Below, piece by piece: positions 13,004-25,131 of a stretch of 64,000 nt of DNA. The stretch covers positions 10,923,001 through 10,987,000 of the forward strand of contig NC_092671.1 of assembly GCF_964355755.1 (NCBI RefSeq), read 5' to 3'. Position numbers and translations under genes: made by a program. Position 1 is the first letter of the stretch. Each line of letters opens with the position of its first letter. The DNA comes from Antedon mediterranea (lineage: Eukaryota; Echinodermata; Crinoidea; Comatulida; Antedonidae). The notes beneath the pieces are model-generated. The model ran no database searches, was not told the DNA's origin, and saw nothing but the letters and a program-made list of their open reading frames with translations.

Positions 13004-14399
13004 ATGAATAGATAGACTCGCTATTTCAGCTTTTGTCATAGCATATTATATACAGTATCTTTATCTGATAGTTGTATTTGTATAAAATTACATTTTAAAA
13101 TGTATAAAATGAAAATATAGAAATATAATATTCAAATCAATAAAAATATGTACCAAAAAGAATGTAGTACAATTTAGTATAATAGATTATATTATCTGAT
13201 GGAATGTATTCTTCATATCAACGATGTATTTTTATTTGTACACTGTATAAAATGAATATAAATATATTATTTAACTAAATAAAAAAGTATTATTTGTTTT
13301 TACTTTATGTACTCAAAGTAAATATTCAAAAAAAATATATCCCTTTATCCTTTTAATTAGCGACCTGATTGAATTTAACTAGTCTATTTGTAGTAGAGTA
13401 GAGAGGCCAAATACACAAAAGTCCTCTATAAAAAGTTTGGGGGGCATTTTTTGTTAATAGCAGGCAACCATGTTGAATGTATCCTTTGTGGGGTGACAAA
13501 AACGATAGGGGTGGATGTCATCTTCAGTTTTGGGTTTTAAGGTCAGTTTATGTGGTCAAGAGGTCAAACAAGGTCAAAATATAGGATTTTTTTTTATTCA
13601 CGGAAAATCATCTACATCTTCAGATCTATCCAAAAAGGTATATCTGAAGATCAACTGATGCTTCATATTATAGTAATTATGAGATAAGCCTTTAATTTTA
13701 CACATAAAAACATAGGAAATTAAATATAAAAGTGTCATTTTCTCAAAATGTTGTTTTCACATATTTCTGTAAAGTACACACAGTTTTTTAATAGGCTTTT
13801 CCCAGTCATTGTAAATTTGTCTTTTTCATGTTGTCCACCAGTCATCGTTTTGATTTTTGTCGGAAAAAATAGGTCAAGTGTTATATGTATGAAACGCCAT
13901 ATGTGCCAAAAGATTGGTCTTTTACTATAATATTAATATTACCTATAATAATTAATGTAATACAGTAATATTTAGAAATTAGTTTTTAGAAAAATTTTTA
14001 ATATTACCTATAATAATGTAATAATACTTAGAATTTGTTTTTAGAAAAATTTCTAAAACAGAGACCCCCCTATATGACCTAATGTCAAGATGTTTTTGTT
14101 TGGGTCAGAGACCCCCTATAATGTAATTATTTAAACATTTTTTTCATTATTTCAATGATACAAGTTTTTATTGAAGTTTGTTGTTTCAAGAAATCTCGAA
14201 AGAGAAACCTGGGTATCGAGTCTTTGCTTTCAAAAACCCTAACTATTGGACTTTATCAAGGTTGGAAGGAGTGGTAATTGGGGACTTCTTCTTGAGGCCT
14301 TCGCATCTATGCTATCATGGCTGACGGTGATAACAAATATAAAACTCCTTAAGTAATTAAGAAGTCCTTTATACACATGGATAAAGACGGTTTTAACGT

Positions 14400-14830
14400 T
14401 ATTTACAAACATTACGTTACGTACTGTGTCCAGGTATGAAATCCATTTCTCCAAAAAGACATAAACGCACTTGAAGAGGACAACGTCATGCGACAAATCA
14501 AATTCCAGCTATCCATTCTTATTCATATGAAGATCGTTTAAAGTTTCTTGGCCTAACAACCCTGTATGACAGACGAATTCATGGTGACTTGATTGAAAAA
14601 AAAAGGAAGACTTCCTTCAAATGAGATGCAATCTAAGCAGAAATACACGAGGACAGCTTAGACTTTTTAAACCTAAATTTCACAAAGGACTGATAGGAGA
14701 TCCACTTTTTCACAATTAGTAATTATATATTTTAATAGTTTGCCAACCAAAGTCGTCATTTCTGAAACCACCAACACATTTAAAAACCGATTGGATTCGT
14801 TGTAGAAATGAGGTTAAAAAGGTAAACAAA
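14400..14830 (+). pseudogene. Non-LTR retrotransposon C-terminal relic
   Basis: Broken reading frames on the plus strand give pieces resembling the region after the reverse transcriptase of CR1/Jockey-like LINEs: CVQVWNPFL-like, KDINALEE, SYEDRLKFLGLTTLYDRR, IHGDLIE, then NTRGQLRLFKPKFHKG and FNSLPTKVVISETTNTFKNR. Frameshifts and stops interrupt it. It lies inside the composite 13.4-18.9 kb element. Confidence 0.7.
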
Positions 14831-17517
14831 TTTACCTATCTAAACTATCAGAACCAATATTCTAAACACTGAGTGGATGATTGATCAATTCAAAATAGAA
14901 TCATTGGTATAACATGAAACGCTGTTAAATTCATTGATAGGTTCTGCATGACATGGTCAGACTGATCACGAATCACACATAATACACAATATTCTTTCGA
15001 ACTGACAGATGATAAGGAAGATCTTATATTTAAAGTAACAACTTATTGGAAGAAAAAAAACAGTAGAACTTAGAACTTCATGAGCCACTGAGAAAGCATC
15101 GCTCTAAACCTTTGCGGATTTCTATAAGGCAACTGTTTCGATAAAGTATATAAAAACTGACAGAAAATCTGCTGATCAACCATTGGAGTATGATCATAGC
15201 CCAATTTTAATATCTTTAACCAAATATGACTTCACATATCTTGATGGATGGCGTTGAAATACCGACAGATGTTCCAGAAGAAAACTTAAAGTAAAAACAT
15301 GATGGTCATGCACTATAGGATGCAGTAAACATGGCTGTAAACATTTGGTGACTATGCAAGTATTTATTCAAGTTACCTAGATATTTCGTCATTTTGTTGT
15401 ATTTGATCATTACATTGGAAAGGGGTGGATAAAAGCAGTGACACGATTGAAAGGATAGTCCCAATGTACTAATCTGTACTTCCGTATGTGTTTTGGGCCA
15501 CACTCATCGGTTTGGAGGAGAACAAATATCACAAAGTTTTTAGACATTCTTTATGTCAATAACAAAGAGCTTGCAATTATAAGTTGATGTTAATTAATGA
15601 TATGCACTTTGTAACAGTAGCCTTCAAAAGTATGGACGATGTCTGGTATAGTGAACAATAAAGTGGTTGAAAGCCTATTAAGAATAATCTAACCAGCTTC
15701 CATGCTATTACAGGTTGCAGCACGTCATTATTTGCTGGTTATGGGAAGAGGTCATACTAGAAATCATTTGTAACGCATCCACTCCTTGTAAATGGAATTG
15801 ATTAAGATTAAGACTTTCCACGTACAGTGTACACTAAAGTTTAATATTGCCAAATATATGGTACTCTTGAGCAGAACTGTATAATAACAGACTACTCTTT
15901 GGTGTTACCTCCATCTAGACTCAGTGACCATATACCATTAACACTAGTGATATATATTTCCCTTAAATATTAAGTATTTCACTTCACTCAATAAATATTT
16001 AAGTACCTGTATTTCTACTTCGGGAAACACTTAAAATTAAAAAAAACTCGCCTATGGTGAATACAGACATCATAGAACCTAAACACACGAGCCAACTATC
16101 AGGCCTATGTGGCCTAAATGAATCGGGTCGTTTGGAAGCCCCTAACCCAGTAGTCAGTTTGGAACTTGTTACATGTGTATGTAAACTAAAGAGCCAGATG
16201 AAGTTGTTACAGAAAGCATGCATATGTGGTTGTGATTCAATCGTTTGCCGTTACCCAGATGGCCAGTAGGCATTATATATCAGTGCTTGAAGAAATACCC
16301 ACCTCAGAGCGTTACCTCCTTCCATCCCAGAAAATTTTCGAATATTGGCATGTGCCCATGCCGCCCATTACTCCCAACCCACAAACCCTCTGTGACCGTT
16401 TTTAAATGAAATTTAAGACATTCCAGTAGGCCTCCAACAGCTTAAACCTCTATTTTACCATATTTGACCTTATAACCTTGAAAATGACCTTTGACCTGAA
16501 ATTTGAGAGCGGCATCCATCCCTATCTTTTTTGTCATCCCATAAGGGATATATTCCACATAGTAGAGCAGTTAACGCCATAAAAATAGCCAAGTTGTGCA
16601 CTTTATTACCAAAGCATGAAACTTTCCACAAAGTTTCTTTGATGTATATAGATTCAAAATATCGGGAGGTGCCAAGTGTCCAACGTCCGGTATGGCGGCC
16701 ATCTTGATTTCAAAATGGCCACCATAAAAACAAAAAATGTTCATATCTTGGCAACTATAAACAGTAGAGACTTGATTCTGGTGTTAAATTGTTCACAAAC
16801 CACATATTTCTATTTACTCTAATGAAAAGTTTCGTCCAAAAATGACCGAAAATGACGTTTCTTCCAGTTTGACCTTTGACCTCTTATCTGTATATCTCAG
16901 TAACTACTGATTATTTTCAATCGATTTTGGTGTCATTTATATTTGTAGTAATGAAACATTTTCACATAAAGTTACTGGAAATACAATTTATAACCTTTGA
17001 CATATATAATTATGTGAACATACTGTATGTGGTTTAATTGGTATAAATGCACCTAATTTTTTACCAAAATAAATGACACGGAATTATTATTCTGAATTTT
17101 TAACTTTTGATGTGATAGGATAGGTATAAAGTATGACAGATCACTGAGCTCATCTATGCCGACATGTTTGCTAAACTGTGATGTGTCAATCGTTTTTTTG
17201 TTACATCGAAAAAAATGTAGGCCTACTCCATTTTTATGGTAATGGACCTTTGCTGTAAACCTTTCATCTGAATCCTTTTCTTCGATTTTCTCTAGTCATT
17301 GATTTTTTAGCAAAATCCGAACTAAATCAATTCGTAAAAGACATCTCAATATAATTATTCAAGTAATCCTCAAATTAGTGACATGGACCTACAATATACT
17401 GTTCTGTACAAGACCTGTTTAGGCATCCACCTGTGGGCTTTCACTTTAAAAGTCTTGGTTTCCTAATCATACAAGAAACAATGTCTAATTTAATCAATCA
17501 AAGTAGTGGGTTCAGAT

Positions 17518-18486
17518 AGATAAAGAAGGGGGTGTAAGACCATCCACAGACAAAGAAGGGGTTGTAAGACCATCCACATACAAAGAAGAGGGTATAAGAC
17601 CACCCACAGACAAAAAAAGGGGGTGTAAGACCATCCACAGACAAAGAAGGGGGTGTAAGACCATCCACACACAAAGAAGGAGGTATAAGACCATCCACAG
17701 ACAAAGAAAGGGGTGTAAGGCCATCTACAGACAAAGAAGGGGATGTAGGACCGTCCACAGACAAAGAAGGGGGTATAAGACCATCCACTGACAAAAAAAG
17801 GGGTATAGGACCATCCACAGACAAAGAAGGGGGCGTAAGACCGACCACAGACAAAGAATGGGGTGCAAGACCATCCACTGACAAAGAAAGGGGTATAGGA
17901 CCACTTACAGACAAAGAAGAGGGTATAAGACCATCCACAGACAAATAAGGGGTGTAGGACCATCCACAGACAAAGAAGGGAGTGTAGGACCATCCACAGA
18001 CAAAGAAGGGGAGAAGACCATCCACAGACAAAGAAGGGGATATAAAACCATCCACAGACAAAGAAGGGGGTATAAGACCATCCACAGACAAAGAAGGGGT
18101 GTAAACCATCCACAGACAAATTAAAGGAGTCCAAGACCATCCATACACAAAGAAAGGGGTGTATAAGACCATCCACATACAAAAAAGGGGTTTAATACCA
18201 TCAACGGACAAAGAAAGGGGTGTAATACCATCAACAGACAAAGAAGGGGGTATAAGACCGTCCACAGAAAAAGAAAGGGGTGTAAGACCATCCACAGACA
18301 AAGAAGGGGGTGTAGAACCGTCCACAGACAAAGAAGGGGGTGTAAGACCATCCACCACTGACAAAGAAAGGGGTATAGGACCACTTACAGACAAAGAAGG
18401 GTATAAGACCATCCACAGACAAAAAAGGAGGTGTAGGACCATCGGACCATCCACAGACAAAGAAGGGGGATGTAAAACCACCCACA
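17518..18486. repeat. 30-bp minisatellite, about 32 units
   Basis: Tandem array of a unit like GACCATCCACAGACAAAGAA followed by GGGGGTGTAA. Units are mostly 30 bp with 1-3 bp length variants. It sits exactly between two long inverted arms. Because 30 is a multiple of three it leaves long open frames on the minus strand (17490-18538) that are repeat artefacts. Confidence 0.95.
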
Positions 18487-18886
18487 GAATCGATTGAAAA
18501 TGACCAGTAGTTACAGAGATATACAAATACGAGGTCAAAGGTCAAACTGTAAGAAACGTCATTTCCGGTCATTTTTGGACGAAACTTTTCATTAGAGCAA
18601 ATAGAAATATATAGTTTGTGAACAATTTGAGACCAGAATTAAGTCTCTAATGTGTATAGTTGCCAAGATATGAACATTTTTTGTTTTTATGGTGGCCATT
18701 TTGAAATCAAGATGGCCGCCATACCGGACGTTGGACACTTGGCACCCCCCGATATTTTGAATCTATATACATCAAAGAAACTTTGTGCCAAGTTTCATGC
18801 TTTGGTAATAAAATGCACAGCTCATGTCATTAACTGCTCTACTAACATGGTTGCCTGCTATTAACAGAAAATGCCCCCCATGATGA

Positions 18887-19444
18887 AAAAGCTCACATTG
18901 GCCGCCCTACTATTTATTAACCTTAAACATAGTATATTAAATTGTTTTTAAAGATAAACCAACTATGTATTTTTGTGTATATCTTATTACAATTAAAAGA
19001 CAAAAAAGGGGAATCCACCCAAAATAATTTTTTTCGCTATGTCACTACCAACAACGATGGTGTTACAAAAATATACTATAAACTATAAAATATAAAGACC
19101 AACTCAAACATGATAGTACAATGCATTTAAAATTGCCTATACTATTGAGAGAATTGACATCATAGGGCCTACTCATAAATCAAAGGTTAACACTGACAAT
19201 GGTTAATATTATTTAACTGGAATCTTATTTTGTTCATCTCACAATACAGAAAGGTAACAATTAAGTGAGAAAAACAACCAAAAACCACCGAGAACATTAT
19301 CCATTTTATTACTCATTTTATAGCTTTTTAATTTTATGTTATTAATAAAAGTGGCGTGAAAAAAAAATTCGTCATTCAGTAAATTGGAAGACTACATAGG
19401 TCTGGTCTATCTCGGCGGACAGGTTTAAAACATCACGATAATAT
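18887..19444. promoter_or_regulatory. 5' flank of PPxY gene 1, shared with the 25.1-kb paralog
   Basis: The segment 19245-19420 aligns by eye with 24915-25075 upstream of the second paralog. Shared pieces include ATACAGAA, AACAATTAAGTGAGAAAAA, GTGGCGTG, and CAGTAAATTGGAAG versus CAGTAATTTGGAAG. The conservation marks a duplicated 5' flank or leader that probably holds the promoter. No TATA box can be named with confidence. Confidence 0.5.
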
Positions 19445-21223
19445 ATGTATTCACTGGAACAGGTAAAACTTGATTAGTTAACGTTCAGTAAGAGCCCGTT
19501 CAGGCTGAAGTTATTTACCCGGGTAAAGGTTTGTTTCATGGACACTGTTCCCTAACTGTGGGTAAGAACCAACTTATCTGGGTAAGTAACTAATCCTGAA
19601 CGCACTGGGTATTTCATATTAAATATTTGTTATTATTTATACTTTTACGAAGTATATAAAAAAATCACAAGCTCACAATAACGTTTACAACAATGTTGTT
19701 CTTCCACGAGACAGTATTTTGAAAGTAAATGATACTGGTTCCTATATCTATCAAGTAAATCAGTCACAGATGCAACATTATAACACATTTCGTGGGGGAA
19801 AAGACTACAAATTGATACTACAGTATTCAGTCTTAATAATCTATAGGTCCATTGTTTAAGGGATCATATGAAAATTAATTAATGACTCCTTTTTCTTTCT
19901 TTGGACATGTTAAATTATGTTATTAATCAACGGTTTTTTGCTATCACAGCCTCCGGCGTACGGAGCTCAGCCGGCTGGCGACTCTCCACCACCAAGATAT
20001 CCTCCACCACCAAGATATCCTCCACCACCAAGTTACCCTCAACCAACAAGTTACCCTCCACCGGTACAACCACAACAAGCATTTGTTCATGCACACCGTC
20101 CTAGTTTAGTCGTAGTAAGAACAACGTCTGTTCCAGTTCTTGAAGAAAGGTACGTTTAATCGGTATAGGTTATGGTTGCTATACACAATCAAGGAATATC
20201 TTCTGTTTGAGGAGAAACTTTGAGTTTAAACTTCTAAGAACATAATAAGCGGATTCATAATTTCGAATAAGAATTGTATTGATCACAAATAAGATAGTTT
20301 CACAAGAAAATTTTAATCATGTATTTTACCGCCATTTTTCATTTTTACATTTTAATTAACATCGTATCTAAAATTATAAATGAAAACAAAATGGTTAATA
20401 CTGAATTCAAGCATCTTGAATATATATATACAGTACCTGTATTTTAACTACTTTAAACACTTACTTTTAATTGTCACAAATGTACTTATATGTATATAAT
20501 AATATTCACCAATGAGAATTTAAATAAACGTGAGACGAACTCACACAAGACAAAAAAAAAAGAATTGTATTGTTTAATGAAGTGCTGAATCAAATAATCT
20601 ATCTATTGCTTCTTAGAGGTACGGTGTTCGCCTGTTCACGTTTTGTTTTGGATCGAACGGCAATTCGAATCAATTTAATGTTACCAAGTTTATATTTAAT
20701 TTTGTAGAGAACGGGAAGAAAATGTATTATGTTATATTGGGATGACAATACTGTTCCCGTTTTTGATCTTCGTCTGGATATTCAAGGTACGTTTAAGCAT
20801 TGTCACAAATACTGTGCTGTGTGTTTCTCTCACTATGTAAACTTACAAGCTGGACGTTTGTATAAATATAAAATTATGAACATTGATCTTAATATATATC
20901 TTAGTGTTTTACCATTTGTATGACAGACCTAGTGTCTTGCTTTTTCGTAGTTTTGGGCTTCGCTTTGTCTTTTTCTGTGTTTTTATGTGTTTTAGATTTA
21001 TATTTTTATACACATTTTATCATGTAAAAATCAATCGCAATTCAGTTTACTGTGAAGATTATTTTAATAAATATACCATTATGAATGAAAGAAAAAATGA
21101 TTATTGATTCTAAATCGTTGCGACGCCAAGCCAACAAAATAAATACGTCTAGACAATACCATATTAAATAATACTATTTTCTTCTTTCTTTTTGGTTTAC
21201 AGTGGTTATACGACTTATTTTGA
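19445..21223 (+). CDS. Small PPxY-rich single-pass membrane protein, copy 1 (105 aa)
   Basis: Four exons: 19445-19462, 19950-20149, 20708-20786 and 21203-21223. All are in phase with GT-AG introns. The protein starts MYSLEQ, then has a proline/tyrosine-rich stretch with PPAY, PPRY, PPRY and PPSY, which are PPxY-type WW-domain ligands. Next come a Val-rich segment (RPSLVVVRTTSVPVLEER), a charged stop (EREEN), and one hydrophobic segment of about 20 residues (IGMTILFPFLIFVWIF), ending KWLYDLF. The plan of a P/Y-rich N-terminus, a charged hinge and a membrane segment ending in an aromatic tail resembles CYSTM1/BRI3-like small tail-anchored proteins, but the cysteines of CYSTM are missing. The six-residue first exon is the least certain part; it is supported by a matching exon and 5' flank in copy 2. 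Likely an adaptor recruiting WW-domain (for example NEDD4-type) proteins to membranes; this is inference. Confidence 0.72.
19490..19612. mobile_element. Short inverted-repeat element in intron 1 of PPxY gene 1
   Basis: The ends CCCGTTCAGGCTGAAG and CCTGAACGCACTGGGT are imperfect inverted repeats around a core that holds TTTACCCGGGTAAA and GGGTAAGTAAC. Size and structure fit a MITE. The corresponding intron of the 25.1-kb paralog does not show it, so it inserted after the duplication. Confidence 0.45.
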
Positions 21224-23466
21224 TTAGATTTGATTTTGGATCAATGCACATTGGTACTGTAAATACATGGACTATTTATGTTGTTGAGGAATAATGGAAT
21301 GGACACGGACATTTACATACGTTTTTGTTGATTATGATTCATTCTGTAGCTGTTCATAATATTTTATTTATATATATTTCAATATAATTCTAATAACAAG
21401 TTTAGAACTATTAGGCCTCATATTTCAGATTCAGATTTATTTGGTCCTTCCGGAAATTCATGACAGGTACAATCGCTCAGATAAAAATAACATTCAATAT
21501 ATATATTTATAAGTAAAATAATTTGAAACGATAAAGATGAGGAAATCTGTGAGAATGAGAAAAAGTCGCCCCAACCGAGACTCGAATAATTAATTAAATT
21601 TCAGTATATCACCGGGCGGTTTAGAATTAATGTTCTTTGCTTTGATTTGTTTATACTAGATGGTACGCTCGCTTCGCTCGCGTACCATCTAGGTCGTGCC
21701 CACAGATGGTTCTCGAATACATATATTTCAGTGTAACAAAACTGGCGATTTCAAATTTACGTACCGCAGGACTATAATACATTGTCGTTTACAGAAACGA
21801 ATAAATAGACACGATGATTTATGTAGTCAACTAAAATTAGCACCCTGTGAATTACTTCCGAAGGAGAAACTTATCACAAAATGAGTCCATATTTTTTATT
21901 TGGACTCATTTAAAGAAACCCAATTTGTGTTTTGTATGTAACATTAGGGTTGAGGGATGGGAAAGCGGATAGGTACAAAGAGGAACGATTTGTAAATATA
22001 TTCTTTATCCACTCAGTAACGAAATATTTTTTTCATGTTTTATAGGCCTATAAATAATATACCTCTAAATACAGTAAAACATTAGCGATTTAATGCTTTG
22101 TTAAAACTGTCACTGTCATAATCGATTGAAATATTAAAGTACATGTCACGATACACCACTACGACGTTTATATTATTGGTAATTATTAATTAATACAAAC
22201 GTTGAGAAGGAACTGTCAGTATAAAGTTTATTTGTATATCTAACAGTAGAGCCTATCCACAATCTCAGTAATAAAGTTTATTTGTATATATTTTTATATT
22301 ACATCTAACAGTACGAACATTCACAGTAAGAAATGTTCGATTTAAATGAGGAACAAAAATAGTTAATAGGTATTTACAGTATTGTCAAAGTATTGCAAGT
22401 TTATTCTCAAAGGGCCCATATATTTACCTACCGTATGTGTTAAACCAAGGGCTCATAAATTTACCTACTTGTGTTAAACCAAACTCTGGCAGACTGAGAG
22501 ATTGGGATGTTCCATTCATCGCAAATGAATACATTTGTATATAATCGTATATTAAATCTATCAAAATAGTATTTTTTTAAGAAAATCGGCCTGTCTTCAA
22601 CATTATGATGCTGTACTCTAGCTGTTCAACCAGTTTTCAGCTATTAAAAACAATTATCGTAGGAGGAGATAAGAAAATGCGAAGCCTCCTCGCATTTTTG
22701 TGGCGGGTATTTTTCAAGATGGACATCCATTAGACAGTGTATACCACGATCGGAAAACACCCTATTTGGGGCAAATCGTTGAACCTAAATTCGTTTTAAT
22801 TGTCAATAACTAATTATCTAACTTAATCTAATTAGTAAACAGGGTTACATCAGGTAGTTAAAATCAGTACCAAAAGTACGAACCAACTTTATATACCATC
22901 GAGTAAATATTCTAGAAGAAACGCGCGATTTATCGAATTTTGCCCTCACGTAAATTTATATATAGATAAGTAAAATAAATATAAACATGTAAAGAGTTGT
23001 AAAAAAGATACACTATACAAAATAAACTACAAGGTGATGGCAAAAGGGACGACTGAATTTAGATATCTGTTAGTTCTACATAGTGTGCTATAAATGCCCT
23101 TTGTCGTTTTTAGGATTGTTTGCCTTGATGTTACATAAATTGGCTTTATAATATAGGTGTAGGCCTATGCCTATACCTAATATAATAAAATAAATATCGG
23201 GTTGTCTAAAAACAGGAATTCAAAATACAATCGATATTATTAATAATTCATAAATTATTAACATTATAATATATAAAAATTAAAATTAAATAAAACCGTT
23301 TTACAATTTAAATATCAAAAAGAGAATGAAAATATAACCTCCTTGGCGGAGGTAAATATTATAGATATTGCCTCCTTAAGGCGAAAGGGGATGACAAATG
23401 TAATATTGCTCCGATAGAAAAGACAATATATATATTACAAAAGCAGAATAGATTCAAATAGATAAC
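21224..23466. other. Intergenic, repeat-derived, no gene seen
   Basis: About 2.2 kb downstream of PPxY gene 1. It holds a LINE-tail-like CAGATTCAGATTTATTTGG at about 21430, a near-perfect hairpin at 21659-21691 (GATGGTACG...CGTACCATC around CTCGCTTCGCTCG), and a partial direct repeat (AAAGTTTATTTGTATAT) at about 22213 and 22272. No exon with support was found. Confidence 0.5.
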
Positions 23467-23468
23467 TT

Positions 23469-23637
23469 CTGTTTACACTATCAAACTAGTGTGACAAAAC
23501 ACGTGTGATGTGCCCAAATATGGTAGTGATGTGCACAAATATTGTAGTTATAAATGATGTCATCGCGTCCATTATATTTATGAGCATATCACATTTTTAT
23601 GTTACATAAAGTCCGATAGTGTCGACAGAGCTGCTTT
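23469..23637. mobile_element. MITE family M1, copy 3
   Basis: Starts CTGTTTACACTATCAAACTA and ends GTCCGATAGTGTCGACAGAG, imperfect inverted termini. The core has GATGTGCCCAAATATGGTAG. It is more diverged than copies 1 and 4. Confidence 0.7.
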
Positions 23638-23698
23638 ACTCTATAAGCCAGCAAGCCTTCTTGGCTAGACCTTCTCTGCATGTACACCGATTTGCTTA

Positions 23699-23879
23699 AA
23701 GCTTGGTTCCCACTAGAACGTAACGCAAGGACGTAAACGCAACGCAAGCGTTTTAACCAATGACAAGCGAAGTTATAAACAGTTAGCAATCACAAGCGAA
23801 TAAGCCATCGCTTGTGATTGGTCAATTCACTTGCGTTGCGTTACGTCCTTGTGTTGCGTCGCTAGTGGGAACCACGCTT
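23699..23879. mobile_element. MITE family M2, copy 1, TA-flanked
   Basis: The terminal inverted repeats AAGCTTGGTTCCCACTAG and CTAGTGGGAACCACGCTT are flanked on both sides by TA (23697-23698 and 23880-23881), the target duplication expected for a Tc1/mariner-type insertion. The interior repeats AACGCAAG and CACAAGCGA motifs in inverted order, so the whole element is nearly self-complementary. There is no coding capacity. Confidence 0.85.
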
Positions 23880-24164
23880 TAGGGGTCTTTAACGAATGGA
23901 TATTCACAACACATTTTATCAACGACAGCCCTTTTTGAATTTGTCGTCATGATTTAAATGGAAATATAACGTTATCGATCCTCGGAGGTGTATTCATGTG
24001 ATGCCATTTCAATCAATCACGGTCTCGCATCTTTTCCTTATATTTATTGACTTGGTAAGTACAATGTTTCAATTATTATGTTATATATTATACTTTTACT
24101 GTACAAATAATCAGAACAAACTTTTCAAATAAACCTTCTAAAACCTAGGGTTTTTTTTGCAACA

Positions 24165-24375
24165 TTTTAGACCAACTCTGCCTCAGCCGTCAAGCTGCCA
24201 ACACTCCTGGAATGACAAATCCAAATCTTGATACGACTTATTCTACTTTGAACATTAGGAGAGGTAAAGGCAATTCAAATACTAACTAACAATTAACTTT
24301 ACAATTATCATTTTAGGTTTAGAAGACAAGATAGGAAACTTAAAAGACGAAAAAGAAGTTATTATTGTTTAGTTT
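24165..24375 (+). pseudogene. Guanine deaminase pseudogene fragment (exons 10-11)
   Basis: The sequence at about 24170-24275 matches GDA exon 10 with indels (CTCCTGGAATGACAAATCC versus CTTGGAATGGACAAATC; AACATTAGGAGAGGTAAAGG versus AACATTGGGAGGAAGTAAAG). Then comes a short remnant of intron 10 and a strong match to exon 11: TTTTAGGTTTAGAAGACAAG versus TTTTAGGTTTAGACGACAAA, and GGAAACTT-AAAGACG. Frameshifts and stops abolish coding. Because the intron between the exons is retained, it arose by DNA duplication, not retroposition. Confidence 0.8.
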
Positions 24376-25131
24376 GATTCCAATTTAAGTATCCCCATTT
24401 AATCGAAGGTATTCAGAGTTACAAGGTCAATATTTTTATAATAATACACAAAAATAATACACAATGATGAGTACTTGTCACTTAATAATTATCAAAAGTA
24501 TGACAAGTGAAAAAACACAATAGCACTTGTTACTGGAGTGTTCGTGGGTAAAGTGTATTAACCTTTGACATTAATATAGAGTATCCGAATGAGATAAATT
24601 AATTATGCATTTTTTAACGGCAAATTCAAGGAATACTATAATAAAAGAATAAAGAATAAAAGACAACCCATCCATAACGTTACTTTGGCGACGTTACAAA
24701 CACTTATTATAGTGTGTTGCTATGCGTTACAAAACAGTGCGGCTGAAAAACTATTATATAATGAATGACCAACTCGAAGTATAGACGGTTTACGAGAAAT
24801 TATAGTACAATATTATTTGATGTTTTATAATTTTGGGGGAATTTTTTTTTATACTCAAACGTACAAAACAAACTTTTACCAAGATTAAGGATTGAATTCA
24901 ACTGAAATCTTGTTTTGTTGTCCGTTGCCAGGATACAATACGCCTAGCAATACAGAAGCTTAACAATTAAGTGAGAAAAATAGATCGATAGTATTGAGAA
25001 GATTAATATTAAATGTGAACGAGTGGCGTGGAAAATATTGGACAGTAATTTGGAAGGCTAAGACAAGTCCAGTATATGCAGACAAGTGTGATCGGATTAG
25101 ACCAGGTTTTGGATTTTATGTGGGAATTACG

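Larger units (their letters stand above)
13438..18886. mobile_element. Composite fold-back-type element, about 5.4 kb
   Basis: The left end starts GGGGGGCATTTTTTGTTAAT, then AGCAGGCAACCATG; the right end (18845-18886) is its inverted copy. An inner pair of long inverted arms, about 16505-16928 and 18489-18850, carries matching stretches such as GTCCAACGTCCGGTATGGC and AAGTTTCGTCCAAAAATGACC in opposite orientation. Part of the left arm (about 16460-16560) is also inverted at 13470-13590. Between the inner arms lies a 30-bp minisatellite, and between 13.6 and 16.4 kb a LINE relic. No transposase ORF is visible. It may be one fold-back element or nested insertions; the target duplication was not determined. 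Confidence 0.6.

Noticed and set aside
17490-18572. Long minus-strand ORFs (up to 346 aa) with 10-residue repeats such as SLSVDGLTPP
   Set aside because: They are translations of the 30-bp minisatellite in several frames; no start context, splicing or homology supports a gene.
18652-18864. 70-aa ORF in the right arm of the fold-back element
   Set aside because: Lies wholly in an inverted repeat arm; the homologous left arm is not open in the matching frame.
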